Below, in pieces: positions 8,900-17,069 of a stretch of 64,000 nucleotides of DNA. The position numbers were made by a program, and so were the translations under genes. This DNA comes from JANLYQ01 sp031365725 (lineage in GTDB: Bacteria > Actinomycetota > Actinomycetes > JACCUZ01). The notes under the pieces are model-generated. The model ran no database searches and had not been told where the DNA came from. It saw nothing but the letters and a program-made list of their open reading frames with translations. How positions within the stretch are numbered: the first letter of the stretch is position 1; each line of letters begins with the position of its first letter. The stretch covers positions 6,292-70,291 of the forward strand of contig JANLYQ010000031.1 of the NCBI GenBank assembly GCA_031365725.1, written 5' to 3'.

Positions 8900-9910
8900 T
8901 CAGCTGGTGAAGAGTGCGCTGTAGGCGTTGAGGGCCGGCTGGCCGCCGAGGTGGGCGTAGAGCACCGTCGAGTCGGCTGGGATGTCGCCGGTCGTGACGA
9001 GATCGATCAGCGCCGCCATCGACTTGCCCTCGTAAACGGTGTCGAGGATGACGCCTTCGAGCCGACCGACGAGCCGGATCGCGTCCAGCGTGGACTGCAC
9101 CGGGATGCCGTAGCGGTCGCCGGCCCAGCCCTCGAGGAGGGTGATCTCGTCGTCGCGCAGGTGCCGACCGAGTCCGACCAGCTTTGCGGTCGCCCGGGCG
9201 ATGCGCTCCACCTGGGCGCGGGTCTCGGCCAGGGTCGCCGAGGCATCGATGCCGATGACCCGACGCGGCCGGTCCTGTCCGGCGAAGCCCGCGATCATGC
9301 CGGCCTGCGTCGATCCGGTGACGGTGCACACGACGACGGTGTCGAAGAAGACACCAAGGTCACGTTCCTGCGCTTCGACCTCGGCCGCCCAGCCAGCGAA
9401 ACCGAGTCCACCGAGCCGGTGGTCAGAACCACCGGCCGGGATGCCGTACGGCGTCCCGCCCCGGCGGCGAACGTCCTCGAGTGCGTCGTTCCAGCTGTCC
9501 TTGAACCCGATGCCGAAGCCGGCCGGGTCGAGTCGCACCTCGGCACCCATGATGCGCGACAGCATGATGTTGCCGACGCGGTCGTTGACGGCGTCGGGCC
9601 AGTCGACCCACTTCTCCTGCACCAGAACCGCGGCCATGCCGAGGTGCGCGGCAACGGCCGCGACCTGGCGGGTGTGGTTGGACTGATAGCCACCGATGGA
9701 CACCAGAGTGTCGGCGCCGACGGCAATCGCCTCGGGGACGATGTACTCGAGCTTGCGCGTCTTGTTGCCGCCGTAGGCCAAGCCGCTGTTGCAGTCCTCG
9801 CGCTTGGCCCAGATCGCCGCGCCGCCTAGGTGACTGGTCAGCCGCTCCAGCCGGTGCACCGGGCTCGGGCCGAACAGCAGCGGATAGCGCGGGAAGTCCT
9901 CGATCGGCAT
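8900..9910 (-). CDS. acdS: 1-Aminocyclopropane-1-carboxylate (ACC) deaminase
   Basis: 336 residues, the normal length for AcdS. It is a PLP fold-type II enzyme that opens the cyclopropane ring of the plant ethylene precursor ACC to give 2-oxobutyrate and ammonia. K50 in GGNKTRKLEY is the PLP lysine, S77 lies in YQSN, and Y267, Y293, E294 (TVYEGK) and L321 (YAHLGG) match the Pseudomonas residues Y268, Y294, E295 and L322 with a one-residue offset. Glu and Leu at the last two positions separate true ACC deaminases from D-cysteine desulfhydrases. The start is ATG with GGAG 9 nt upstream. The upstream gene on the same strand encodes a membrane protein 38 nt away. Confidence 0.93.
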   Translation of the reverse strand: MPIEDFPRYPLLFGPSPVHRLERLTSHLGGAAIWAKREDCNSGLAYGGNKTRKLEYIVPEAIAVGADTLVSIGGYQSNHTRQVAAVAAHLGMAAVLVQEKWVDWPDAVNDRVGNIMLSRIMGAEVRLDPAGFGIGFKDSWNDALEDVRRRGGTPYGIPAGGSDHRLGGLGFAGWAAEVEAQERDLGVFFDTVVVCTVTGSTQAGMIAGFAGQDRPRRVIGIDASATLAETRAQVERIARATAKLVGLGRHLRDDEITLLEGWAGDRYGIPVQSTLDAIRLVGRLEGVILDTVYEGKSMAALIDLVTTGDIPADSTVLYAHLGGQPALNAYSALFTS

Positions 9911-9948
9911 GGGATCCGGCTCCGGATTATCTTGGCGGTGACGTCGGG

Positions 9949-10569
9949 TCAGGCGAGGGCAAGGCCCACGAGCATCGACACCATCGCCAGGCTCATGGCG
10001 CTGCGGCAGGACAGCGACGGGGCGGAGACGGCGGCCCGCACCTCAGCCCGACCCACCACCTGTCGCAGGTCGCGCAGGTCGCCCGCGGCCGCCACCACGA
10101 CGGTGCAGGCAAGCGCCAGGACGCCGAGCCAGCGCAGCGCGCTGACCCCCGCGGCACTCGCGCCTTGCATTGACATCGACATCGACGCGGACATCGACGC
10201 GGGCATCGGCGCGGCGCCGACAACGACCAGCCCGAGCATGACCAGCATGGAGCTCAGATGGGCGACAATCCCCGTGTGCGCAGGGCTACGACGACGCTCG
10301 CTCACCAGCGGCCGGACCACAAACCACCCCAGCGCCCCGGACACAGGCACCAGCAGGAACGCGGCGGGGCGCACCTGCACCGGTGCCACCACGAGCGCCA
10401 GCATCGCTGCTGCCATGAGCAGGTGCCCCACGGCAGCCTCGCGCTCGCCGTACGGCGACGTGGTCTGGCGTCGACCCCACCTGTCACGCACGTGCTGCAC
10501 GACAACAGCAGTGACGGCCCCGGCGAGGGCGAAGGCGAGCAGCACGCGCAGCCACCCGGTCGGCATCAT
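9949..10569 (-). CDS. Methionine-rich membrane protein (DUF5134-like)
   Basis: 206 residues with about five or six hydrophobic segments. A short loop near the middle is extraordinarily Met/Ser-rich (MPASMSASMSMSMQ), and histidines lie in HLLMAAAM and HTGIVAHLSSM. This pattern resembles actinobacterial DUF5134 membrane proteins of unknown function; metal (copper) handling is only a guess from the Met-rich loop. Two consecutive ATGs (10569, 10566) are possible starts and no convincing Shine-Dalgarno is seen. It is upstream of and co-oriented with acdS. Its start faces the cox operon across a region containing a 40-bp inverted repeat. Confidence 0.65.
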   Translation of the reverse strand: MMPTGWLRVLLAFALAGAVTAVVVQHVRDRWGRRQTTSPYGEREAAVGHLLMAAAMLALVVAPVQVRPAAFLLVPVSGALGWFVVRPLVSERRRSPAHTGIVAHLSSMLVMLGLVVVGAAPMPASMSASMSMSMQGASAAGVSALRWLGVLALACTVVVAAAGDLRDLRQVVGRAEVRAAVSAPSLSCRSAMSLAMVSMLVGLALA

Positions 10570-10601
10570 CGTCGTTGAGCATCGCGCTTGTTCGAAGGGC
10601 G

Positions 10602-10641
10602 GTCAACGGCCACCTAAGGGTTTGCTTAGGTGACCGTTGAC
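10602..10641. promoter_or_regulatory. 17-bp-armed inverted repeat between DUF5134-like gene and cox operon
   Basis: GTCAACGG-c-CACCTAAG pairs with CTTAGGTG-a-CCGTTGAC across a 6-nt GGTTTG loop: 16 pairs and one mismatch. It lies in the divergent intergenic region about 70 bp before coxM and 33 bp before the opposite gene. There is no T-run, so an operator or a 5'-leader hairpin is more likely than a terminator. Confidence 0.6.
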
Positions 10642-10709
10642 ACGGACGGCATGCAGGTCCGGATACTGCGCCGACAGCATTGGCCGCAGGCGTCGAGGAG
10701 TGGCAACCC

Positions 10710-11606
10710 ATGCAGGTTCCAGCACCATTCGAGTACGAACGCGCCACGAGCGTCGACCACGCCATCGGACTGCTGGAACGGCTGGGCAGCAGCTCGCGCC
10801 TGGTGGCCGGGGGACACAGCCTGCTGCCGATGATGAAGCTGCGGCTGGCCAACCTCGAGTACCTCATCGACATCAACGACCTGCACGGTGAGCTCGGCCA
10901 CATCACGGTGGAGGCCGACCAGATCCGCATCGGCGCGATGACCCGGCACCGCGAGCTGCTGGAGTCAGCCGAGCTCAACGCGGCCTTCCCGATCTTCGGC
11001 GACGCCGAGCGGGTCATCGCCGACCCGATCGTGCGCAACCGCGGCACCCTGGGAGGCTCGCTCTGCCAGGCCGATCCGTCCGAGGACTTGTCGGCGGTCT
11101 GCACGACGCTCAACGCGAGCTGCGTCATCCGCAGCAGCGCCGGCGAGCGCGTGGTCTCGATGGAGGACTTTCACCAAGGACCGTACGAGACCGCGGTCGG
11201 TGATGCCGAGATGCTGGTCGAGGTGCGCATCCCGTTGCGCGCCAACGGATCCAGCGCGTACGAGAAGGTCGAGCGCCGGGCCGGCGACTGGGCAGTGACC
11301 TCGGCCGGCGCCGCGGTCTGGCTCGACGGCGCCACCATCGCGGACGCCCGCGTCGGCCTCGCCGCCGTCGGCCCCAACACGACCGGCATCCCCGCCATCT
11401 CCGAAGCCCTGCGCGGCAAGGTGCCCTCCGAGGACCTCTACAGCCAGGCCGGAGCCATCGCCGCTGAAGCCTGCAGCCCGACCACCGACATGCGCGGCAG
11501 CGTGGAGTACAAGCGCCACCTCGCCTCCGAGCTCACCCGGCGCGCGCTGCGCCGGGCCGTCGAACGCGCCCAGAACCCCACCAGCAGCACGACCAGGGAG
11601 AGCTGA
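10710..11606 (+). CDS. coxM: Aerobic CO dehydrogenase, medium FAD-binding subunit
   Basis: 298 residues from the ATG at 10710, which has GAGGAG about 10 nt upstream and begins MQVPAPFEY as in the family. FAD-binding motifs AGGHSLLPMMKLRL and RGTLGGSLCQADP are present. The C-terminal half matches the CO dehydrogenase flavoprotein C-terminal domain. In the enzyme this subunit takes electrons from the CoxS iron-sulfur clusters and passes them to the respiratory quinone pool. The gene is first in a tightly packed operon; coxS starts 3 nt after its stop. Confidence 0.93.
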   Translation: MQVPAPFEYERATSVDHAIGLLERLGSSSRLVAGGHSLLPMMKLRLANLEYLIDINDLHGELGHITVEADQIRIGAMTRHRELLESAELNAAFPIFGDAERVIADPIVRNRGTLGGSLCQADPSEDLSAVCTTLNASCVIRSSAGERVVSMEDFHQGPYETAVGDAEMLVEVRIPLRANGSSAYEKVERRAGDWAVTSAGAAVWLDGATIADARVGLAAVGPNTTGIPAISEALRGKVPSEDLYSQAGAIAAEACSPTTDMRGSVEYKRHLASELTRRALRRAVERAQNPTSSTTRES

Positions 11607-11609
11607 CCC

Positions 11610-12131
11610 ATGCAGGTGTCGATGACCGTCAACGGTGACGAGGTCTCGAGCGAGATCGAGGGCCGGTTGCTGCTCGTGCACTACCTGCGCGACCACCTGG
11701 GTCTGACCGGCACGCACTGGGGATGCGACACCAGCAACTGCGGCACCTGCGTGGTCTGGATGGACGGCGAACCGGTCAAGTCCTGCACGGTGCTCGCCGC
11801 GATGGCCGACGGACGCGCGGTCCGGACCGTCGAGGGCCTGGAGAAGCCCGAGGGTCTCGACCCGGTGCAGCAGGGCTTCATGGAGTGCCACGGCCTGCAG
11901 TGCGGGTTCTGCACCCCCGGCATGATGATGACCGCCCGCGCGCTGCTCGACCGGTCACCCGACCCCGACGAGCACGAGATCCGCGAGGCCATCTCCGGCC
12001 AGATCTGCCGGTGCACCGGCTACGCCACCATCGTGCGCTCCATCCAGTGGGCGGCCGACAAGGAACGGGCCGTCGGCAATGCAGCAGCAGCAGCTGCCAC
12101 GAGCACCGAGGCCGCGGGGAGCCCGGCATGA
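11610..12131 (+). CDS. coxS: Aerobic CO dehydrogenase, small [2Fe-2S] subunit
   Basis: 173 residues. The N-terminal plant-type ferredoxin cluster has GCDTSNCGTC plus a distal Cys in VKSC; the second helical cluster has CHGLQCGFC and GQICRCTGY. The length is typical, with an Ala/Thr-rich tail after residue 150. It relays electrons from the molybdenum-copper site of CoxL to the FAD of CoxM. Its end overlaps the coxL ATG by 4 bp. Confidence 0.95.
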   Translation: MQVSMTVNGDEVSSEIEGRLLLVHYLRDHLGLTGTHWGCDTSNCGTCVVWMDGEPVKSCTVLAAMADGRAVRTVEGLEKPEGLDPVQQGFMECHGLQCGFCTPGMMMTARALLDRSPDPDEHEIREAISGQICRCTGYATIVRSIQWAADKERAVGNAAAAAATSTEAAGSPA

Positions 12132-14521
12132 CCGCCGTCGAGGACCGTCCGGTCCGCGAGTTCGAGAACAACGACGAGAAGCCGGTCGGCTACGGCCGGA
12201 TGCTGCGCAAGGAAGACCCGCGCTTCGTGCGCGGCAAGGGCCACTACGTCGACGACGTCCAGCTGCCGGGCATGCTGCACCTCGCGATCCTGCGCTCGCC
12301 CGTCGCGCACGCCCGCATCGTCAGCATCGACATCACCGCCGCCCAGGCCCACCCCAAGGTCAAGGCCGTCGTCACCGGCGAGACCCTCGCCACGCTGAAC
12401 CTCGCCTGGATGCCCACGCTGTCCAACGACGTGCAGGCGGTCCTGGCCACCGACAAGGTGCGGTTCCAGGGCCAGGAGGTGGCGTTCGTCGTCGCCGAGG
12501 ACCGCTATGCCGCGCGTGACGCGCTCGAGCTGATCGACGTCGAATACGACATCCTCGAACCCGTCATCGACGTACGTCGTGCACTGGAGCCCTCTGCCCC
12601 CGTCATCCGCACCGACCTCGAGGGCAAGACCAACAACCACTGCTTCGACTGGCAGACCGGTGACGAGGCGGCCACCGAAGAGGCCTTCGCCAAGGCTGAC
12701 GTCGTCGTCAGCCAGGACATCGTCTACCCGCGCTCGCACCCCGCGCCGATGGAGACCTGCGGCTCGGTCGCCGACTACGACAAGATCGACGGTCGCCTCA
12801 CCCTGTGGTCGACCACGCAGGCACCGCACGCGCACCGCACGCTCTACGCCATCGTCGCGGGACTGCCCGAGCACAAGATCCGCGTCATCTCCCCGGACCT
12901 CGGCGGCGGCTTCGGCAACAAGGTGCCGATCTACCCGGGCTATGTGTGCTCGATCGTCGGCTCCATCGTCACCGGCAAGCCGGTGAAGTGGATGGAGGAC
13001 CGCTCGGAGAACCTCATCAGCACCGGCTTCGCTCGCGACTACATCATGCGCGGCGAGATCGCGGCGACCCGCGAGGGCAAGATCCTCGCGATCCGCACCA
13101 ACGTCCTCGCCGACCACGGCGCCTTCAACGGCACCGCTGCTCCCGTGAAGTACCCCGCCGGCTTCTTCGGGGTCTTTACCGGCAGCTATGACATCGAGGC
13201 GGCCTTCGCCAAGATGACGGCGGTCTACACCAACAAGGCGCCCGGCGGGGTGGCCTACGCCTGCTCGTTCCGGATCACCGAGGCGGTCTACCTGATCGAG
13301 CGTCTCGTCGACTGCCTGGCTGATGAGATGAAGATGGACCCGGCCGAGCTGCGGCTGAAGAACCTGCTGCGCAAGGAGCAGTTTCCTTACACCTCCAAGA
13401 CCGGTTGGGTCTATGACTCGGGCGACTACGAGCCCACCATGCGCAAGGCGATGGAGATCGCCGGCTACGACGAGCTGCGGCGCGAGCAGGCCGAGAAGCG
13501 GGAGCGCGGTGAGCTGATGGGCATCGGCATCTCGTTCTTCACCGAGGCCGTCGGTGCCGGGCCACGAAAGGACATGGACATCCTCGGTCTCGGCATGGCC
13601 GACGGCTGCGAGCTGCGCATCCACCCGACCGGCAAGGCGGTCGTTCGGCTGTCTGTGCAGTCCCAGGGACAGGGCCACGAGACGACGTTCGCCCAGATCG
13701 TGGCCGAGGAGATCGGCATCCCCCCGGCCGACATCGACGTCGTGCACGGCGACACCGACAACACCCCGTTCGGTCTCGGCACCTACGGCAGCCGGTCGAC
13801 GCCGGTGTCGGGCGCGGCAGCGGCGTTGGTCGCCCGCAAGGTGCGCGACAAGGCCAAGATCATCGCCTCCGGCATGCTCGAGGTGTCGGTCGCAGACCTG
13901 CAGTGGGACAAGGGCGCCTTCAGTGTCATCGGTGACCCCACCAAGTCGGTGACGATCCAGGACATCGCCATGCGCGCCCACGGCGCGGGCGACCTCCCGG
14001 AGGGTCTTGAAGGCGGGTTGGAGGCACAGATCTGCTACAACCCCTCCAACCTGACCTATCCGCACGGCTGCTACATCTGCGTGGTCGACGTCGACCCCGG
14101 AACTGCGGTGGTCAAAGTGCGGCGCTTCATCGCGGTCGACGACTGCGGCACCCGCATCAACCCGATGATCATCGAGGGCCAGGTGCACGGCGGCCTCACC
14201 GACGGTGTCGGCATGGCGCTGATGCAGATGATCGCCTTCGACGAGGACGGCAACTGCCTCGGCGGCTCGCTGATGGACTACCTCATCCCCACCGCGCTCG
14301 AGGTGCCCGACTGGGAGACCGGCTTCACCGTCACCCCGTCGCCGCACCACCCGATCGGCGCCAAGGGGGTGGGGGAGTCGGCCACCGTCGGCTCGCCACC
14401 CGCGATCGTCAACGCCGTGGTTGACGCCCTCAAGCCCTTCGGTGTCCGGCACGCCGACATGCCGCTCTCTCCGTCGCGGGTGTGGGATGCCATGCAGGGT
14501 CGCCCGACACCGTCGATCTGA
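12128..14521 (+). CDS. coxL: Aerobic CO dehydrogenase, large molybdopterin subunit (form I)
   Basis: 797 residues, normal for CoxL. The active-site loop reads GGVAYACSFR with C379, the cysteine that carries copper in the Mo-S-Cu centre. This fits the form I signature AYxCSFR, not the form II AYRGAGR, so genuine CO oxidation is expected. The variable position is Ala where most enzymes have Arg. Other molybdopterin-binding elements are GGGFGNK and GAKGVGESATVGSP near the C-terminus, which carries the catalytic glutamate. The ATG start at 12128 overlaps coxS by 4 bp. Confidence 0.95.
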   Translation: MTAVEDRPVREFENNDEKPVGYGRMLRKEDPRFVRGKGHYVDDVQLPGMLHLAILRSPVAHARIVSIDITAAQAHPKVKAVVTGETLATLNLAWMPTLSNDVQAVLATDKVRFQGQEVAFVVAEDRYAARDALELIDVEYDILEPVIDVRRALEPSAPVIRTDLEGKTNNHCFDWQTGDEAATEEAFAKADVVVSQDIVYPRSHPAPMETCGSVADYDKIDGRLTLWSTTQAPHAHRTLYAIVAGLPEHKIRVISPDLGGGFGNKVPIYPGYVCSIVGSIVTGKPVKWMEDRSENLISTGFARDYIMRGEIAATREGKILAIRTNVLADHGAFNGTAAPVKYPAGFFGVFTGSYDIEAAFAKMTAVYTNKAPGGVAYACSFRITEAVYLIERLVDCLADEMKMDPAELRLKNLLRKEQFPYTSKTGWVYDSGDYEPTMRKAMEIAGYDELRREQAEKRERGELMGIGISFFTEAVGAGPRKDMDILGLGMADGCELRIHPTGKAVVRLSVQSQGQGHETTFAQIVAEEIGIPPADIDVVHGDTDNTPFGLGTYGSRSTPVSGAAAALVARKVRDKAKIIASGMLEVSVADLQWDKGAFSVIGDPTKSVTIQDIAMRAHGAGDLPEGLEGGLEAQICYNPSNLTYPHGCYICVVDVDPGTAVVKVRRFIAVDDCGTRINPMIIEGQVHGGLTDGVGMALMQMIAFDEDGNCLGGSLMDYLIPTALEVPDWETGFTVTPSPHHPIGAKGVGESATVGSPPAIVNAVVDALKPFGVRHADMPLSPSRVWDAMQGRPTPSI

Positions 14522-14549
14522 CCGACACCCCAATCTGGGCAGGAGCCGC

Positions 14550-15479
14550 ATGTCGCACCGGATGGCCGCACGGGTCGCCGAGCTGACGGCCGCCCGGGTG
14601 CCGTTCGTGCACGCCACCGTCGTGCGGGCGCAGGAACCCGCATCGGCGCGACCGGGTGACGACGCGGTCGTGCTCGCCGACGGCAGCATCGAGGGCTTCG
14701 TGGGCGGTCACTGCGCCGAGGGTTCGGTGCGGGCGGCGGCGTTGGACACCCTCGTCGACGGGCAGACCCTGCTGCTGCGGGTGCTGCCCGACAGCCAGGA
14801 GACCTTTCCCGAGTCGCCGCGCGCTCGCGTGGTCGTCAACCCGTGCCTGTCCGGAGGAGCGTTGGAGATCTTCCTCGAGCCGCTGTTGCCGGCACCGCTG
14901 ATCGCGGTGGTCGGCAGCACCCCGATCACCGATGCGCTGCTGGACATGGCGACACCGTTGGGCATGGTCGGTCGTAGGCTCGATGACGGGGAGCCCCCGA
15001 CAGGGGCCACAGTTCTCGTCGTCGCGACGCACGGGCACGGCGAGGTCGAGGCCATCCGGGCCGGACTCGATGTCGGTGTGCCGTTGGTGGGTTTGGTCGC
15101 GAGTCCCCGACGCGGCAGCTCGGTGCTGGCCGGCATGGGGCTCACCGACGAGGAGCGTGCCCGGGTGCGCACCCCGATGGGTCTCGACATCGGTGCCCGC
15201 ACGGCCGAGGAGATCGCCCTGTCGATCCTGGCCGAGGTCGTCCGGGCCGTACGCCGGGACGGGCTGCGAGCCAGTGCGGGCTCCGAGGCTGGTGCGGTCG
15301 CTGCGCCAATGCAGGTGATCGACCCCGTGTGCGGAATGACAGTCGTGGTCGGACCAGCCACCCCGCACCACACGGACGCTGAGGGTGCGCACTGGTTCTG
15401 CGCCCCCGGCTGCCACGACCGTTGGGCAGCCGAGCACCCCGCCGTACAGCGCGAAGCACTTCGGGCTGCCGGCGCGTGA
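14550..15479 (+). CDS. XdhC-family molybdoenzyme maturation factor fused to a C-terminal YHS domain
   Basis: 309 residues. The N-terminal 75 residues (FVHATVVRAQ, GSIEGFVGGHCAEGSV) and the Rossmann part (PLIAVVGSTPI ... VVATHGHGEVEAI) match XdhC/CoxF/CoxI proteins, which bind Moco and help sulfurate it. Residues about 262-305 form a YHS domain (VIDPVCGMTV ... GAHWFCAPGCHDRW) with three Cys and nearby His residues, a fold used for metal binding. The CoxL site needs both sulfur and copper, so a metal role for the fused YHS is an attractive inference. AGGAG lies 5 nt before the ATG. The gene sits directly behind coxL and its stop overlaps coxD. Confidence 0.85.
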   Translation: MSHRMAARVAELTAARVPFVHATVVRAQEPASARPGDDAVVLADGSIEGFVGGHCAEGSVRAAALDTLVDGQTLLLRVLPDSQETFPESPRARVVVNPCLSGGALEIFLEPLLPAPLIAVVGSTPITDALLDMATPLGMVGRRLDDGEPPTGATVLVVATHGHGEVEAIRAGLDVGVPLVGLVASPRRGSSVLAGMGLTDEERARVRTPMGLDIGARTAEEIALSILAEVVRAVRRDGLRASAGSEAGAVAAPMQVIDPVCGMTVVVGPATPHHTDAEGAHWFCAPGCHDRWAAEHPAVQREALRAAGA

Positions 15480-16411
15480 CCGCGCCGCCCGCCGTCGTCG
15501 ATGCCGACGACGTACGCCGACGACTGGACGCCGTCGACCACCTCGTCGACGATGGACTCGCGACGGCGCTGTTCCTCGCCATCCGCCTCGAGCAGCCGGT
15601 GCTGCTCGAAGGTGAGCCCGGTGTGGGCAAGACAGCTGCAGCCAAGAGCCTTGCGCTTGCTCTGGGCGCCCCGCTCATCCGGCTGCAGTGCTACGAGGGG
15701 CTCACCGCGGCCGAGGCGCTCTATGAGTGGAACCACCAGCGCCAGCTGCTGGCGATCCGGCTGAGCGAGTCGCGGCACGAGACGATGGCCGACGCCGACT
15801 TGTTCACCGAGGAGTTCCTGCAGGAACGGCCGATCCTCAAGGCGGTGCGCGCCACCGGCCCGGTCGCGCCGGTGCTGCTGATCGACGAGATCGACCGGGC
15901 CGACGACGAGTTCGAGGCGCTGCTGTTCGAGTTTCTCGGAGAGATGTCCGTGACGGTGCCGGAGATAGGCACCTTCGTCGCGCCGCGCAAGCCGGTGGTC
16001 GTGCTGACCTCCAACCGCAGCCGCGAGCTGCACGACGCGCTGCGGCGGCGGTGTCTCTATCACTGGATCGACTTCCCGGCCCCGGAACGGGCGGCCGAGA
16101 TCCTACGGCGATCCGTGCCCGAGGCACGCGAGTCGCTGATCGCCTCGGTCACCACGTTCGTCGGGCGGGCCCGCACCCTCGACCTCGACAAGGCCCCCGG
16201 CATGGCCGAAACCATCGACTGGGTGGCCGCCCTGCACGCGCTGGGGGCGGCCGATCTCGCTCCGCCCGAGGTGCTGCGCACCCTCGGCGCGATTGCCAAG
16301 ACACCGGATGACCGGACCTCCATCATGACCGCGATCGACGAGCTCACCGCCGATCCCCACCCCGATGTCCTGCACCCCGATGTCCTCCACTCTGCCGAAG
16401 GAACCGCATGA
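15476..16411 (+). CDS. coxD: MoxR-family AAA+ ATPase of the CO dehydrogenase cluster
   Basis: 311 residues starting at a GTG that overlaps the upstream TGA. Walker A is GEPGVGKT, Walker B VLLIDEIDRAD, sensor 1 LTSNRSRELHDALRRRC. CoxD-type MoxR ATPases work with a VWA partner (CoxE, 17070) to build the Mo-S-Cu active site of CoxL. The extreme C-terminus contains a duplicated PDVLH. It overlaps coxG by 4 bp. Confidence 0.92.
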   Translation: MTAPPAVVDADDVRRRLDAVDHLVDDGLATALFLAIRLEQPVLLEGEPGVGKTAAAKSLALALGAPLIRLQCYEGLTAAEALYEWNHQRQLLAIRLSESRHETMADADLFTEEFLQERPILKAVRATGPVAPVLLIDEIDRADDEFEALLFEFLGEMSVTVPEIGTFVAPRKPVVVLTSNRSRELHDALRRRCLYHWIDFPAPERAAEILRRSVPEARESLIASVTTFVGRARTLDLDKAPGMAETIDWVAALHALGAADLAPPEVLRTLGAIAKTPDDRTSIMTAIDELTADPHPDVLHPDVLHSAEGTA

Positions 16412-17025
16412 AGATCGACAACGAGTTCACCGTCGGCGTGCCGATCGAACGCGCCTGGACGGTGCTCACCGACCTGGCCGGCATCGCACCTTGCCTGCCG
16501 GGCGCCAGCCTCACCGGGGTCGAGGGCGACGTCTTCTCCGGCGAGGTGACCGTCAAGGTCGGGCCGGTGGTGTCGCACTACGCGGGCACGGCGACCTTCG
16601 CCGAGAAGGACGACGTTGCCCACCGGGCCGTGATCGACGCCAAGGGTCGTGACTCGCGCGGGGCCGGCAATGCGGCAGCGATGATCACCGCGCAGCTGCA
16701 CGACGAGGGCGACCACACCCGCGTCGTGGTCGACACCGACCTCAAGATCTCGGGCAAGATCGCCCAGCTCGGCGGCGGCATGATCAAGGAGGTGTCCAGC
16801 AAGCTGCTCGGCCAGTTCGTGGCCTGCCTCGAGAGCAAGCTGGTCGCGGCTCCCGCTCCTGCCGACGTACCCCCTTCGGCAGTCGCAGCACCTACCCCCA
16901 CGGGCGACACGGTCCCACTGGATCTGATGGCCCTGGCCGGTACGTCGGTCACCAAGCGGCTGGTCCCGGTCGCGGTCGGCGTCGTGGTCCTGATCGCCGT
17001 CGTGGTCTACCTGGTGACTCGCTGA
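16408..17025 (+). CDS. coxG: CoxG-type SRPBCC lipid/quinone-binding protein with C-terminal membrane anchor
   Basis: 205 residues. Residues 1-145 are a CoxG SRPBCC domain (MKIDNEFTVGVPIERAW, LPGASLTG, GKIAQLGGGMI). A Pro/Ala linker follows and then a C-terminal transmembrane helix (about 180-203) ending in VTR. The hydrophobic cavity of this fold, together with the anchor, suits a role in coupling the soluble dehydrogenase to the membrane quinone pool. ATG overlaps coxD; coxE follows after 44 bp. Confidence 0.9.
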   Translation: MKIDNEFTVGVPIERAWTVLTDLAGIAPCLPGASLTGVEGDVFSGEVTVKVGPVVSHYAGTATFAEKDDVAHRAVIDAKGRDSRGAGNAAAMITAQLHDEGDHTRVVVDTDLKISGKIAQLGGGMIKEVSSKLLGQFVACLESKLVAAPAPADVPPSAVAAPTPTGDTVPLDLMALAGTSVTKRLVPVAVGVVVLIAVVVYLVTR

Positions 17026-17069
17026 CCTGTGCGCCGCTGACCAGATGAAGACGTGACTCAGATGACCGC

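Noticed and set aside
11723..12127. N-terminal extension of coxL into coxS
   Set aside because: The extension is coxS read in another frame; the ATG at 12128 gives normal CoxL length and a 4-bp overlap.
12020..14689. 889-codon open frame on the minus strand opposite coxL
   Set aside because: It mirrors the codon structure of coxS-coxL and shows only Val/Asp/His-rich antisense composition with no family motif.
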